From NCBI RefSeq assembly GCF_002236115.1, contig NZ_NIWT01000002.1, positions 744,001 through 808,000 of the forward strand: a stretch of DNA of 64,000 nucleotides. Direction: 5' to 3'. The notes below the pieces were generated by a model that saw only the letters and a program-made list of their open reading frames with translations, ran no database searches and had not been told where the DNA came from. The stretch is from Pseudomonas jessenii (GTDB lineage: Bacteria; Pseudomonadota; Gammaproteobacteria; Pseudomonadales; Pseudomonadaceae). This document shows positions 8,626-16,933 of the stretch, piece by piece (the stretch's first letter is position 1; each line of letters starts with the position of its first letter). The position numbers were made by a program, and so were the translations under genes.

Positions 8626-9873
8626 ATGCTGACCGCTGAACAGAACCGCCTGCTGACGGACGTTTCCCCTGGCACACCTCTGCACAGGTATTGGAAAAGA
8701 CAATGGATTCCAGCGCTGCGCAGTGAGGCGCTTGAGCCGGGAGGAACGCCACAACGTGTCGAATTGCTATGCGAAAAATATGTCGCCTTTCGCGCGGATG
8801 ATGGTCATGTCGGATTCCTCCATGAGGCATGCCCCCATCGCGGCGTTTCGCTCGCGCTCGGTAGAAATGAAGGTAACCGGCTGACTTGCATCTTCCACGG
8901 CTGGAGTTTTGACACGCAGGGCAACTGCACCAAAATGCCAACCGAGAAGGACCAGGCTTTTTGCAAAAAGGTAAAGGGGCAAGGGTTCGAGGTGCGAGAG
9001 GGTGGCGGTATTGTCTGGGTGTACTTGGGTGAGGGCGAAGCGCCGGCCTTCACTGATTATGCATTCACCTATTTTGATCGTAAGCACGCCAGACCGCGGG
9101 CTTCCTATAACGAAGCGAACTGGTTGCAAAACGTCGAAACGTTAATGGACTCGGCCCATATCGGACTGCTGCACCATGACACCACGGCGAACCCGGAGCT
9201 TCCCCAGGCCGGGCTCCAGCTCGTCACTGGCAACGACACCCCCAAGTACACACTCGAGAGCAAGCCGTATGGCTTACGGTCGTATTCGTTGCGCACCACG
9301 GGTCAGGAGCAGGACTACCTTCGGGTGACCGAGTTTGTAGCACCGGCGAGCGCGTTCATTGGTACCACCGAACAAGAAGCGGGATTTCTGATCATCGTAG
9401 TGCCGGTTAACAATACGCGCAGTCTTCAGTGGTATGTCTATTGGGATTCGCGCCAACCTATCGATGAAAACCTCCCGGATTTCGCGCTGGATGGTACTGA
9501 TGAATCCGACGACAACTTCGCAGCGTCCCGCCAAGGTCTTCTCAACTATGGGCAAGATCGCGAAGCAATGCGTGCCGGTCGGAGCTGGACAGGCGTTCCG
9601 GGCGTTATTTTTGAGGATTACGCCGTTGCCGAGAGCATTCCCATTGTCGATCGGACGCGAGAGTTCCTGGGTAGCGGGGATCTCGCAATTGTCCGTTTAC
9701 GGCGTGAATTGATGGAGCGGATTCGTCAATCGGAAGCCAATGAAGACAGCGTCCAGGCGCAGGCGAGCGACTACCGTTCATTGAGAGCGTTGGCTGACAT
9801 GATTCCTGTTGGGACCGTCATTCAGGACTACACGGAGCAGAAGCGTCAAGAACGCAGAATGACTTATCTCTGA
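8626..9873 (+). CDS. Rieske non-haem iron oxygenase, phthalate 4,5-dioxygenase type
   Basis: A 415-residue aromatic-ring oxygenase alpha subunit. The Rieske cluster is bound by C69-P-H71 and C88-x2-H91 (CPHRG, CIFHGW); the mononuclear iron by D175, H178 and H183 in VETLMDSAHIGLLHHD, a pattern characteristic of the phthalate-dioxygenase subgroup, which is alpha-only and uses a fused FMN/2Fe-2S reductase. Just such a reductase follows 77 bp downstream. It probably hydroxylates, or removes a substituent from, an aromatic acid; the substrate is not determined. A hairpin with 12-base arms (9882-9908) lies between it and the reductase. Confidence 0.88.
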   Translation: MLTAEQNRLLTDVSPGTPLHRYWKRQWIPALRSEALEPGGTPQRVELLCEKYVAFRADDGHVGFLHEACPHRGVSLALGRNEGNRLTCIFHGWSFDTQGNCTKMPTEKDQAFCKKVKGQGFEVREGGGIVWVYLGEGEAPAFTDYAFTYFDRKHARPRASYNEANWLQNVETLMDSAHIGLLHHDTTANPELPQAGLQLVTGNDTPKYTLESKPYGLRSYSLRTTGQEQDYLRVTEFVAPASAFIGTTEQEAGFLIIVVPVNNTRSLQWYVYWDSRQPIDENLPDFALDGTDESDDNFAASRQGLLNYGQDREAMRAGRSWTGVPGVIFEDYAVAESIPIVDRTREFLGSGDLAIVRLRRELMERIRQSEANEDSVQAQASDYRSLRALADMIPVGTVIQDYTEQKRQERRMTYL

Positions 9874-9881
9874 GCCCGTCA

Positions 9882-9908
9882 GGCCGTCAGCTCGATGAGC
9901 TGGCGGCC
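9882..9908. other. Hairpin between oxygenase and reductase genes
   Basis: Arms GGCCGTCAGCTC and GAGCTGGCGGCC (one mismatch) around a 3-base loop. There is no T-run, so it is more likely an mRNA-stability or processing element than a terminator. Confidence 0.4.
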
Positions 9909-9950
9909 GAACGCTCCACTAACAATCCATGGTTCGGGCTAGGTTGCGAA

Positions 9951-10910
9951 ATGCCAAACACATTCCAGGTGTACATCAAATCAGTCACCCATGAGGCAGA
10001 TGGGGTACTGGCGTATGAGCTAAAAGGGCTGGAGGGTGTGACGCTTCCTGCATTTACGCCAGGGGCGCACATTGACGTCATTGCAGAGGGTATTCCTCTG
10101 CGTAGTTACTCCTTGCTGAACGATCCTTCCGAGAGAAATCGTTACGTCATAGCGGTAGCCAAAGACCCTAAAAGTCGTGGTGGATCGATCATGATTCACG
10201 AACGCTTGCGTCCTGGAGACAAGTTGCAGGTCAGCGAGCCAAGAAACCTATTCCCCCTTGCTGAAGGCGAGCACCGTTCTGTGCTGATCGCGGGTGGGAT
10301 AGGGGTTACGCCGCTTTGGTGTATGGCGCAGTACTTGAATAGCAAAAAAATTGACTGGGAGCTGCATTACTTCGCTCGTAGTGTTAACCACGCCGCGTTG
10401 ATCGACGCGATGCAAGGCCACATCTCCCAGGACAAGGTCCAGTTGCTGTTGGGGTACGACGTGGAGGCTACCGTCGCTCACATTCAGGAGGTTTTCCGTG
10501 GTGATGATGGAACCCGACATTACTATTGTTGTGGGCCGGCTGGGATGATTCAGGTCTATTCCGAGCAAGCAAAGGCGCTGTCCATCTCTGATGGCAGGGT
10601 TCACTTCGAGAGCTTTATACCGCTGCAGGAAGCCGCGACGTCGGGTGGGTATGAGATCGTACTGGCGAGGACCGGGAAGACTCTCAGGATGGAGCAGGGC
10701 AAAAGCATACTCGATGCGCTGATTGAAAACGGTGTTGAGATGATGCATTCCTGTCGCGAAGGCATCTGTGGTGCTTGTGAAGTGCGGGTACTGGAGGGCA
10801 CGCCAGACCATCGCGATTCAATTCTCAGCGAGGCGGAAAAGCAGGCAGGCAAGACGCTCTTTGTCTGCTGCTCGGGAAGCAAGACACCTCGTATGGTGTT
10901 AGACCTGTAA
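9951..10910 (+). CDS. Phthalate dioxygenase-type reductase (FMN, NAD, 2Fe-2S)
   Basis: A 319-residue electron-transfer protein. In order: an FMN-binding barrel with RSYSLLND (51-58), an NAD-binding domain with AGGIGVTPL (114-122) and YCCGPAGM, and a C-terminal plant-type 2Fe-2S domain with C268, C273, C276 and a final Cys near 306 (SCREGICGACEV). This domain order is that of phthalate dioxygenase and vanillate demethylase reductases. It passes electrons from NADH to the upstream Rieske oxygenase. Start ATG at 9951 follows a short spacer; the gene is probably co-transcribed with the oxygenase. Confidence 0.9.
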   Translation: MPNTFQVYIKSVTHEADGVLAYELKGLEGVTLPAFTPGAHIDVIAEGIPLRSYSLLNDPSERNRYVIAVAKDPKSRGGSIMIHERLRPGDKLQVSEPRNLFPLAEGEHRSVLIAGGIGVTPLWCMAQYLNSKKIDWELHYFARSVNHAALIDAMQGHISQDKVQLLLGYDVEATVAHIQEVFRGDDGTRHYYCCGPAGMIQVYSEQAKALSISDGRVHFESFIPLQEAATSGGYEIVLARTGKTLRMEQGKSILDALIENGVEMMHSCREGICGACEVRVLEGTPDHRDSILSEAEKQAGKTLFVCCSGSKTPRMVLDL

Positions 10911-10952
10911 TACCCCCCCTTCTGACGGCTTAATCAAGCGATGGTCGCCTCG

Positions 10953-10981
10953 TTGACAATACGGTACGTATAGTTTTATAT
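10953..10981 (+). promoter_or_regulatory. Strong sigma-70 promoter with embedded operator
   Basis: TTGACA (10953-10958) and TTATAT (10976-10981) with 17-base spacing. The spacer holds the palindrome ATACGGTACGTAT (10959-10971), the ACGGTACGT motif repeated at 19449 and in variants elsewhere. A repressor bound here would exclude RNA polymerase. Drives the gene group starting at 11010. Confidence 0.7.
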
Positions 10982-11009
10982 ATGGGGTAATTTCAACGAG
11001 AATAAAAAA

Positions 11010-11855
11010 ATGTCCAACGACTCTCTTCGAGTGATGTGGTTTGTCCCTCCTGCTATTGCGGTATCAGCCTCGTGGCAAACGCCGGCGGATTTGCGTATCG
11101 AGTCTTCGATGACTCAATCGTCTGATGAGCAGTACTCGTCACTCTGTGCCGGAGAGGTCGACGCGGTCGTAACGTCAATCGACAACGTTTTGCACTGGAA
11201 CCGCCGGCAAGGTCCACAAGACTTCGTGGTGATTGCTCAGATTGAAACCACCACGCCGTTACAACTGGTCGGTTCCTCGGCGCTATCCGCTCCTGCAGAT
11301 TTGCGCGGTGCCAACATTCTGGTGGACGCCCCCGAGAACGGTTTTGTCATTGCCCTTCGAGCGCTACTCAAGGAAGCAGGGCTCCGCGCTGACGATTATC
11401 GCCTGACACCCGTTGGCGGGGTGCGTGAGCGGTTTGCGGCTCTTGTTGCGGGGGAGGGTGATGCGACCTTGCTCGGGCCGCCGTTCGACACCATGGCGGT
11501 TCAGCGGGGACTCAAGACTATTGCAACGATTCAGGGTGTATTTACCAATTTTCCTGGTCAAGGACTGGTCGTGAGGAAGTCGGCGAGTCAGGCGAATGAC
11601 GCCCTGAAAGCGTGGGTACGCATCCTCAACGCAACACTTACGACCATGCCTGGCGACACGGTAAAGCTGACAGAGGCTTTGGAGCTGCTTGGCATGCCTG
11701 TCGAAGCAGTAAAAGCAATGGTGAATACATTTCCTGAAACGCTGACGCCTTCTCGCGAGGGTCTTGAGCTTCTTATTGGGCAGAGGGCGTTGCTAGGGTT
11801 GCCCGGCGCGGATTTTACCTATGAGCAAATTGTCGACGGCTCATTCTTACAATAA
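11010..11855 (+). CDS. NMT1/THI5-like binding-protein-fold protein, no signal peptide; possible decarboxylase
   Basis: A 281-residue protein of the type 2 periplasmic-binding fold: AGEVDAVVTSIDN, APADLRGANILVDAP, FAALVAGEGDATLLGPPFD. It lacks a signal peptide or lipobox and no ABC permease or ATPase lies nearby, so a transport role is doubtful. Some proteins of this fold are cytoplasmic enzymes, for example 4,5-dihydroxyphthalate decarboxylase of the phthalate pathway and the menaquinone enzymes MqnA/MqnD. Beside a phthalate-type oxygenase, a decarboxylase role is attractive but unproven. Its 3' end overlaps an in-frame ATG of the next reading frame, but the real start of that gene is at 11869. 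Confidence 0.6.
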   Translation: MSNDSLRVMWFVPPAIAVSASWQTPADLRIESSMTQSSDEQYSSLCAGEVDAVVTSIDNVLHWNRRQGPQDFVVIAQIETTTPLQLVGSSALSAPADLRGANILVDAPENGFVIALRALLKEAGLRADDYRLTPVGGVRERFAALVAGEGDATLLGPPFDTMAVQRGLKTIATIQGVFTNFPGQGLVVRKSASQANDALKAWVRILNATLTTMPGDTVKLTEALELLGMPVEAVKAMVNTFPETLTPSREGLELLIGQRALLGLPGADFTYEQIVDGSFLQ

Positions 11856-11868
11856 TTCGGAGGTACAC

Positions 11869-12858
11869 TTGAAAAAGTTCTCGCTCGGTACATTTTCTTT
11901 AAAAGCCAATCCACAGCAACGCTTTGCTGGCCTGGTTATTGACGCAAAGGTGATCCCAGTCAGTCGCGTGGCTGAGGAGTTCGGAGTTGATATTCTCCGA
12001 GAAAAAAGTGTGCTGTCGCTACTTGAAAACTGGAATGCCAGTTACTCCGCGCTCGAATCGATTGTCAATAAAGTCATTACGTCGTCCTGGTATGATGAAA
12101 ATCAACTCACGTTTCGCCCTGCAGTTGATCTGCCGCGTCAAGTGTTCTGCACAGGCGCAAACTATCGAAAGCATGTAGTGGATTTGACCGTCGATTCAAA
12201 TGTCGGTCCAGAAGGGCTAAGCAAGGAAGAATTGAGGACTTGGGCTGAAGACATGATGGATGACAGGGTCGCTAATGGAGAGCCCTATGTATTCACCAAG
12301 CCCGTCTCTGCCATTTCGGGAGCCTATGACGACTTGGTTCTTCCTCCCACTACCAGCAAGCCTGACTGGGAGCTTGAGTTGGCCGTAGTGATAGGCAAGG
12401 AGGGGTACAATATCCGTGTGGAAGATGCCATGGATTATGTAGCCGGTTACACAATCGTCAATGACATTTCGGCTCGCGACCTCATTCCACGCACTGATTA
12501 CAAGATGCTCGGTACTGACTGGCTCAGATCGAAAGGGCAGCCAGGCTTTCTTCCGCTTGGTCCGTATCTGGTTCCCAAGCAGTTCGTTGAAGATCCCCAC
12601 AACCTCTCGATGCAACTGACAGTGTCCGGTAAAACAATGCAGGATGAGACGACGGCAGATATGCTTTTTGGGATTGAACAACAAATCGCATACATCTCGA
12701 AGTACGCAAAGCTATTGCCCGGCGATGTGATTTGTACAGGCTCCCCTGCAGGTAATGGAACTCATTACAATCGTTTCTTGCGCGACGGCGACATTATGGT
12801 TGGCACAATTGCCGGACTGGGTGCGCAACGGCAGAACTGCATCAGTCATTCAGGTTGA
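11869..12858 (+). CDS. Fumarylacetoacetate hydrolase family protein (1)
   Basis: A 329-residue protein with a long N-terminal extension and a C-terminal FAH domain: the metal-ligand pair in KPDWELELAVVIGKEG and the later acidic ligand in YTIVNDISARDL. Family members hydrolyse or decarboxylate acylpyruvates and related diketo acids. The TTG at 11869 was chosen because GGAGG lies exactly five bases upstream; the ATG at 11821 would overlap the previous gene. The catabolic neighbours suggest it acts on a ring-cleavage product. Confidence 0.8.
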   Translation: MKKFSLGTFSLKANPQQRFAGLVIDAKVIPVSRVAEEFGVDILREKSVLSLLENWNASYSALESIVNKVITSSWYDENQLTFRPAVDLPRQVFCTGANYRKHVVDLTVDSNVGPEGLSKEELRTWAEDMMDDRVANGEPYVFTKPVSAISGAYDDLVLPPTTSKPDWELELAVVIGKEGYNIRVEDAMDYVAGYTIVNDISARDLIPRTDYKMLGTDWLRSKGQPGFLPLGPYLVPKQFVEDPHNLSMQLTVSGKTMQDETTADMLFGIEQQIAYISKYAKLLPGDVICTGSPAGNGTHYNRFLRDGDIMVGTIAGLGAQRQNCISHSG

Positions 12859-12869
12859 GGTAACGTCTT

Positions 12870-13340
12870 GTGCAAAAAATCATTGACAACCCAGACCGAG
12901 CTTTTTTGGAGCGTGCTATTTCAGAGGCCCAATTTGACATCCCGTTTGAATTGACTGCTGGATTAAGTGCACTTGGCGCGAGGTTGATTAATGGCGGCCT
13001 TGGCATTGTCGAACTTAGTTTCGAAGCGCCATTAACATCCCTTCAGGGAAATGACGTTGTATCCGGTGGCACATTGATGACCATGCTCGACTATGCCATG
13101 GCTTTTGCAGTACTCAGCACGCTGCCCTGTGGGCAAACCTGTGCCACTACCAGCATTACGGTGAATATGCAGGCTGCTGCGAAGCCATCGTTGTTGAAAG
13201 CAAAGGCAACAGTTGAACGTGTGGGTCGTCAAATTGCGTTCGCCAGGGCCGAACTTCATGACCCTCAGCGAGAAGTGCTGATCGCCAGTTCGTCAGCAAC
13301 GTTTGTGGTTATGCCAGTGAGTCGCCTAAAGGCGGTATGA
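12870..13340 (+). CDS. PaaI-like hotdog-fold thioesterase
   Basis: A 156-residue protein with the hotdog thioesterase signature: VVSGGTLMTMLDYAMAFAV (central helix), CATTSITVNMQAAAKPSLLKAKATVERVGRQIAFARAEL. Such enzymes release CoA from aromatic or short acyl-CoA esters. Start is GTG at 12870, with GAGG about 10 bases upstream, 11 bp after the FAH gene, so the two are probably co-transcribed. Its presence suggests a CoA-linked step or CoA salvage in the pathway. Confidence 0.75.
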   Translation: MQKIIDNPDRAFLERAISEAQFDIPFELTAGLSALGARLINGGLGIVELSFEAPLTSLQGNDVVSGGTLMTMLDYAMAFAVLSTLPCGQTCATTSITVNMQAAAKPSLLKAKATVERVGRQIAFARAELHDPQREVLIASSSATFVVMPVSRLKAV

Positions 13341-13370
13341 CTCAAAAAATTTGATTAATAACGAAACTAA

Positions 13371-13379
13371 ACGAACCGT
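13371..13379 (-). promoter_or_regulatory. Variant of the ACGGTACGT operator motif
   Basis: On the minus strand this reads ACGGTTCGT, one base from the motif in the 10953 promoter. It sits 12 bp before the cupin gene start. No clear promoter was seen around it. Confidence 0.3.
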
Positions 13380-13391
13380 TTTTGAGGTTGC

Positions 13392-13934
13392 ATGATGAAT
13401 AACATTACCGAAGTGGCTTATAAGCCAGTACGGAGGATTGTCACTGGTCACAACGAAGCTGGTGAGTCGATTATCACCAGTGACGCCAATACACCAAATG
13501 TTCTGGCACAAGCTGGTAAGCCGGTTGCACAGGTCGTCTGGGCAACGGGTGTTGGGCGTGCGGACGGTTTGGATCCAGCGCCAGCCGGACACAAATTTGG
13601 TTTTCATTCTGATGAGGGTTCGCTTCTTCGAATAGTCGACTTCCCGCCAGATGAAGTTTATGACCAGGAAAAGTTGGTCGAATTTCTTGATAGTGAAGGT
13701 GTGCGCGACAAGAAAAAGCCTCGACATTTCTGGTTCCACAAAACGCAATCCCTTGATTACGCCGTGGTACTCGAGGGCGAGATTGTCGCGATGATGGATC
13801 ACGGTGAGACCGTTATGCGGCCAGGAGACGTACTGGTACAGCGCGCAACCAACCACAGTTGGTCGAATCGTTCCGGGCGTAACTGTCGAATGCTGTTCGT
13901 CCTGTTAGCGCTGAAAGAAGGAGAAGAACTGTGA
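13392..13934 (+). CDS. Cupin-domain protein
   Basis: A 180-residue single-cupin protein. Residues about 115-165 carry the barrel: HKTQSLDYAVVLEGEIVAMMDHGETVMRPGDVLVQRATNHSW, with GDVLVQRATNHSW as the second cupin motif. The first motif lacks the usual His pair, so metal binding is uncertain. Similar small cupins occur beside aromatic degradation genes and may be regulatory, isomerase or decarboxylase proteins. It overlaps the BKACE gene by four bases (GTGA), indicating translational coupling and a shared pathway role. Confidence 0.7.
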   Translation: MMNNITEVAYKPVRRIVTGHNEAGESIITSDANTPNVLAQAGKPVAQVVWATGVGRADGLDPAPAGHKFGFHSDEGSLLRIVDFPPDEVYDQEKLVEFLDSEGVRDKKKPRHFWFHKTQSLDYAVVLEGEIVAMMDHGETVMRPGDVLVQRATNHSWSNRSGRNCRMLFVLLALKEGEEL

Positions 13935-14857
13935 GAAAAATTATAATAACCGCCGCTATCACGGGCGGGGCACATACGCCGTCGATGTCTCCTCATCTCC
14001 CGGTTACTCCTCAGGAGATTGGCGATCAGGCGATCGAAGCGGTAAAAGCGGGAGCGGCGATCGTTCATCTTCACGCCCGAAACCCTGAGGATGGTCGCCC
14101 CACTGGCGATCCTGAAATCTTTCGTCAATTCGTCTCGAGAATTAAGGCCGAAACGGATGCCATCGTGAACATTTCTACGGGCGGTGGTGGCCCGGGAATG
14201 GCAATTGGCGAGCGTGCGGCGGCGGGTGTAGCACTACAGCCGGAAATGTGTTCCCTGAACATGGGGTCTATAAACCTCAACCTTTCCGAAATGGCCAGCA
14301 AGGATCGAGAGTGGCGTTACAGCTGGGAAGTGGAGCATCTTAATGCCACAAAGGATCTGGTCTTCCGCAATACTTTTTCCGATATCGAATGGATCCTGCG
14401 AACCATTGGAGATACCGGTACCCGCTTTGAGTTCGAATGTTACGACGTCAGCCACCTATACACGCTGAAGTATTTCCTGGATAAAGGACTGGTTAAGCCG
14501 CCTTTGTTCATTCAGACAGTATTCGGCTTGCGTGGTGCCATGGGGGCTCATATCGAAGATGTGATGCATCAGAAGCGAACCGCAGATCGTTTATTTGGCG
14601 ATCAGTATCACTGGTCGGTATTAGGTGCAGGTAAGGACCAGATGTCGCTGGCGACACTCGCGGCTATTATGGGCGGCAACGTCAGAGTGGGTCTAGAAGA
14701 CAGTTTGTACATTGGGCGCGGTGAGCTGGCGGTTTCTAATGCCGCGCAAGTGCGGAAAATCCGAAGTATCGTAGAGCAGTTGGGGTTTGAAATCGCTACG
14801 CCTCAAGAGGCAAGGGAAATGCTCGCGCTAAAAGGAAAGGCAAATACTAACTTCTAA
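13931..14857 (+). CDS. BKACE-family (DUF849) beta-keto acid cleavage enzyme
   Basis: A 308-residue TIM-barrel protein. VHLHARNP gives zinc ligands H46 and H48; TGGAHTPSMSPHLPVTP and NISTGGGG are signature stretches of the family. BKACE enzymes condense a beta-keto acid with acetyl-CoA to give acetoacetate and a new CoA ester. Start is GTG overlapping the cupin stop. A terminator at 14912 ends the group. It implies that the pathway passes through a beta-keto acid, the likely product of the FAH-family hydrolase. Confidence 0.85.
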   Translation: MRKIIITAAITGGAHTPSMSPHLPVTPQEIGDQAIEAVKAGAAIVHLHARNPEDGRPTGDPEIFRQFVSRIKAETDAIVNISTGGGGPGMAIGERAAAGVALQPEMCSLNMGSINLNLSEMASKDREWRYSWEVEHLNATKDLVFRNTFSDIEWILRTIGDTGTRFEFECYDVSHLYTLKYFLDKGLVKPPLFIQTVFGLRGAMGAHIEDVMHQKRTADRLFGDQYHWSVLGAGKDQMSLATLAAIMGGNVRVGLEDSLYIGRGELAVSNAAQVRKIRSIVEQLGFEIATPQEAREMLALKGKANTNF

Positions 14858-14911
14858 TTCTTTATCCAGCAGCTCCTTCCAGTGAGTCGCACCTTATGTT
14901 GTGAAATATAC

Positions 14912-14936
14912 AAGCCGGCCATTAGGTCGGCTTTTT
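14912..14936 (+). terminator. Rho-independent terminator after the BKACE gene
   Basis: Inverted repeat with arms AAGCCGGCC and GGTCGGCTT around ATTA, followed by a T-run. It lies between the convergent BKACE and TetR genes. Confidence 0.7.
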
Positions 14937-14958
14937 AGTATGGAAATCATGGCGATTT

Positions 14959-15555
14959 TTAGGGTTTCGAGCCCAACAACTCGCATATGTAATTGATATG
15001 TGATTCAGCAAAGGATTCGTCCAGAGGCGCGTGACCTATCAACAGGCGCATATAAACCGGTCCATAGATCAAATCCATAAGTACTTCGACATTTGAACCT
15101 TTTGAAATGTCGCCGCTGTTTTTCCATTCGTCAAGCATCTCTCTGACGACTGCTCTACGGCCGTAATGAAATCGCTCACGGAAGACGCGAAGGATGGCTG
15201 GATCAGATTGACCCTCGGCGATAATTTGAGCGACGAGCCGGCCAGGCCATCCTGAATATTGGTTCACCAAAGAATGGAAATGGTGTGCTATAGCGTCGCG
15301 TGGGCGCATGCCTCGAGGAAACGTTGTTTTAATCAAATGCTGCTCAATAAACGCATCGATTACCACAGAAGCCTTGGATTCCCACCATCTATAAATGGTC
15401 GCCTTGCTGACTCCTGCCTCTCGAGCGATCGCTTCAATAGAAATCGCTTGAATCGATTTGTCTTGAAGGAGGCTGATAGCAGCCTCCAGGATCTGTCTGC
15501 GCGTCGCTTCACTACGAGGACGTCCAGCAGGCGATGAGGTGTTCTTAAGCTGCAT
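14959..15555 (-). CDS. TetR-family transcriptional regulator
   Basis: A 198-residue TetR protein: RRQILEAAISLLQDKSIQAISIEAIAREAGVSKATIYRWWESKASVV is a classic TetR DNA-binding domain, and the C-terminal helices resemble TetR_C domains of the SACE_7040 type. The ATG at 15555 has AAGGA at good spacing; the frame extends to 15612. It is divergent from the second FAH gene and probably controls the ACGGTACGT-type sites found at 10961, 13371, 15763, 19449 and 19726. The inducer is unknown, presumably a pathway intermediate. Confidence 0.85.
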   Translation of the reverse strand: MQLKNTSSPAGRPRSEATRRQILEAAISLLQDKSIQAISIEAIAREAGVSKATIYRWWESKASVVIDAFIEQHLIKTTFPRGMRPRDAIAHHFHSLVNQYSGWPGRLVAQIIAEGQSDPAILRVFRERFHYGRRAVVREMLDEWKNSGDISKGSNVEVLMDLIYGPVYMRLLIGHAPLDESFAESHINYICELLGSKP

Positions 15556-15754
15556 TGATGGGTTCCTTGGCTCCGCGGCCTGGGGATGTTCTGGCTGATT
15601 CATTGCGTGCATTTATAAACAAAACGAGACGATCAGTATATTTGCTGCAAGACAAAATTACCAATTCGGTGTTAGGTTCCAAATTCCGATAGAACAGACC
15701 AAGCAACGGGGGCCATAGAGGCAGATCTATCGAGAAAAGCGCTCATTTTTGATC

Positions 15755-15781
15755 TTTACAAAACGGTGCGTGTCGTATAGC
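15755..15781 (+). promoter_or_regulatory. Candidate promoter with ACGGTGCGT operator variant
   Basis: TTTACA at 15755 and a TATAGC at 15776 flank ACGGTGCGT (15763-15771), one base from the motif in the 10953 promoter. The spacing (15 bases) is short. It precedes the FAH-extradiol group starting at 15840. Confidence 0.4.
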
Positions 15782-15839
15782 TTTGAGTCCTGAAAACCTG
15801 GTTCAGGTTCATTCGAGTCAATAAAAAGAGGAAGATCAC

Positions 15840-16838
15840 ATGAAGCTCGGCCGAATTTCTGTTAACGGGCCCGACGGCGCCGAAGCCCGTTTGGTGCTGG
15901 TAGTTCCTGAAGAGAATCGGGTCATCGACCTGAAACGCGCGCTCCATGAACAGTTGGTCAAGGAAGGCTCTTCCCGGGAATCCGCTCTGCAATATGCCAA
16001 TGCTGTTTTCCCTGGCAGTATGTCGGCGGCAATTGCACTGGGCACACCGTTTACCCAGGCTGCTGAAAAGATCAACGCAAAGCGGCCAGATGCACATTCA
16101 ATCTCATTCGATAGCGTGAATTGGTTGCCAGCCTCGGATCCCTCAGTGGTGCGGGATGGGCTGACTTTCGTTGGCCATATCAAGGGCTTCCATGAAAAGA
16201 TTGGCGCGCCTCCCACTCCAAATCTTTTGAAGGTGCCTGGCTACTTCAAAGGAACCCCGCATACGGTCATTGGGCATGAGGCTGAAGTTCCTTGGCCGGG
16301 ATACATTCAGTACATGGACTACGAGCTTGAGCTTGGTTACGTCATCGGCAAGCGTGCAGAAAGTCTGCGTCCTGAAAACGCGCTTGATCATCTGTTTGGC
16401 ATCACCATCTTCAACGACTTCAGTGCCCGCGATTGTCAGGCGGTCGAAATGCCGATTGGGATGGGTCCCACCAAGTGTAAAGATTTCGCCTACGGTATAG
16501 GGCCTTGGATTACCACAGTCGATGAATTCAAAGACCTGGACCGGATCGGTATGGAAGTTCGCGTCAATGGCGAGACTTGGGGTAAGGGTGATAGCTCCAA
16601 TAAGCTGTGGACGGTTGGCGAACTCATCGCATGGGCCAGTCTTGGTGAAGTTATCGTTCCTGGCGATGTGATCGGTTCGGGTACCATGGGCGGTGGTTCA
16701 GCTTTGGAGCTTGATCGTAAGCTCCAACCAGGTGATGTCGTCGAAATGATCGTTGAGGGGGTCGGCACCCTGCGCAACACAATGGGGCAACCGATCCCGG
16801 ATCTTTGGTGGCCCGAAGAACGCAAGCCATTCATGTGA
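15840..16838 (+). CDS. Fumarylacetoacetate hydrolase family protein (2)
   Basis: A 332-residue FAH-family protein with metal ligands in QYMDYELELGYVIGKRA and IFNDFSARDCQ, plus the active-site loop GPTKCKDFAYGIGPW and GSGTMGGGSALE near the C-terminus. It is only distantly similar to the first FAH protein, so the two probably handle different intermediates. AGAGGA lies before the ATG. It is followed by the extradiol dioxygenase, whose product it may hydrolyse. Confidence 0.82.
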   Translation: MKLGRISVNGPDGAEARLVLVVPEENRVIDLKRALHEQLVKEGSSRESALQYANAVFPGSMSAAIALGTPFTQAAEKINAKRPDAHSISFDSVNWLPASDPSVVRDGLTFVGHIKGFHEKIGAPPTPNLLKVPGYFKGTPHTVIGHEAEVPWPGYIQYMDYELELGYVIGKRAESLRPENALDHLFGITIFNDFSARDCQAVEMPIGMGPTKCKDFAYGIGPWITTVDEFKDLDRIGMEVRVNGETWGKGDSSNKLWTVGELIAWASLGEVIVPGDVIGSGTMGGGSALELDRKLQPGDVVEMIVEGVGTLRNTMGQPIPDLWWPEERKPFM

Positions 16839-16872
16839 CGCGTAGTTAAAACTCACGCGCGCATCAGAGATT

Positions 16873-16899
16873 TCAGGCCCGGCAATGGTTCGGGCCTGA
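16873..16899 (+). other. Intercistronic hairpin
   Basis: TCAGGCCCG and CGGGCCTGA, nine perfect base pairs around a nine-base loop, between the FAH and dioxygenase genes. It lacks a T-run, so read-through is expected. Confidence 0.45.
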
Positions 16900-16933
16900 C
16901 ATAACAAAAACGCATTCTTTGATAGGTGTTGAA

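Noticed and set aside
11821..11868. ATG at 11821 as the start of the first FAH gene
   Set aside because: It lies inside the upstream gene and has no ribosome site, whereas the TTG at 11869 has GGAGG at ideal spacing.
13931..14857. Lack of the Kce active-site Glu14 in the BKACE protein
   Set aside because: The TGGAHTPSMSP form is a common subgroup of the family with its own substrate set, not a broken enzyme.
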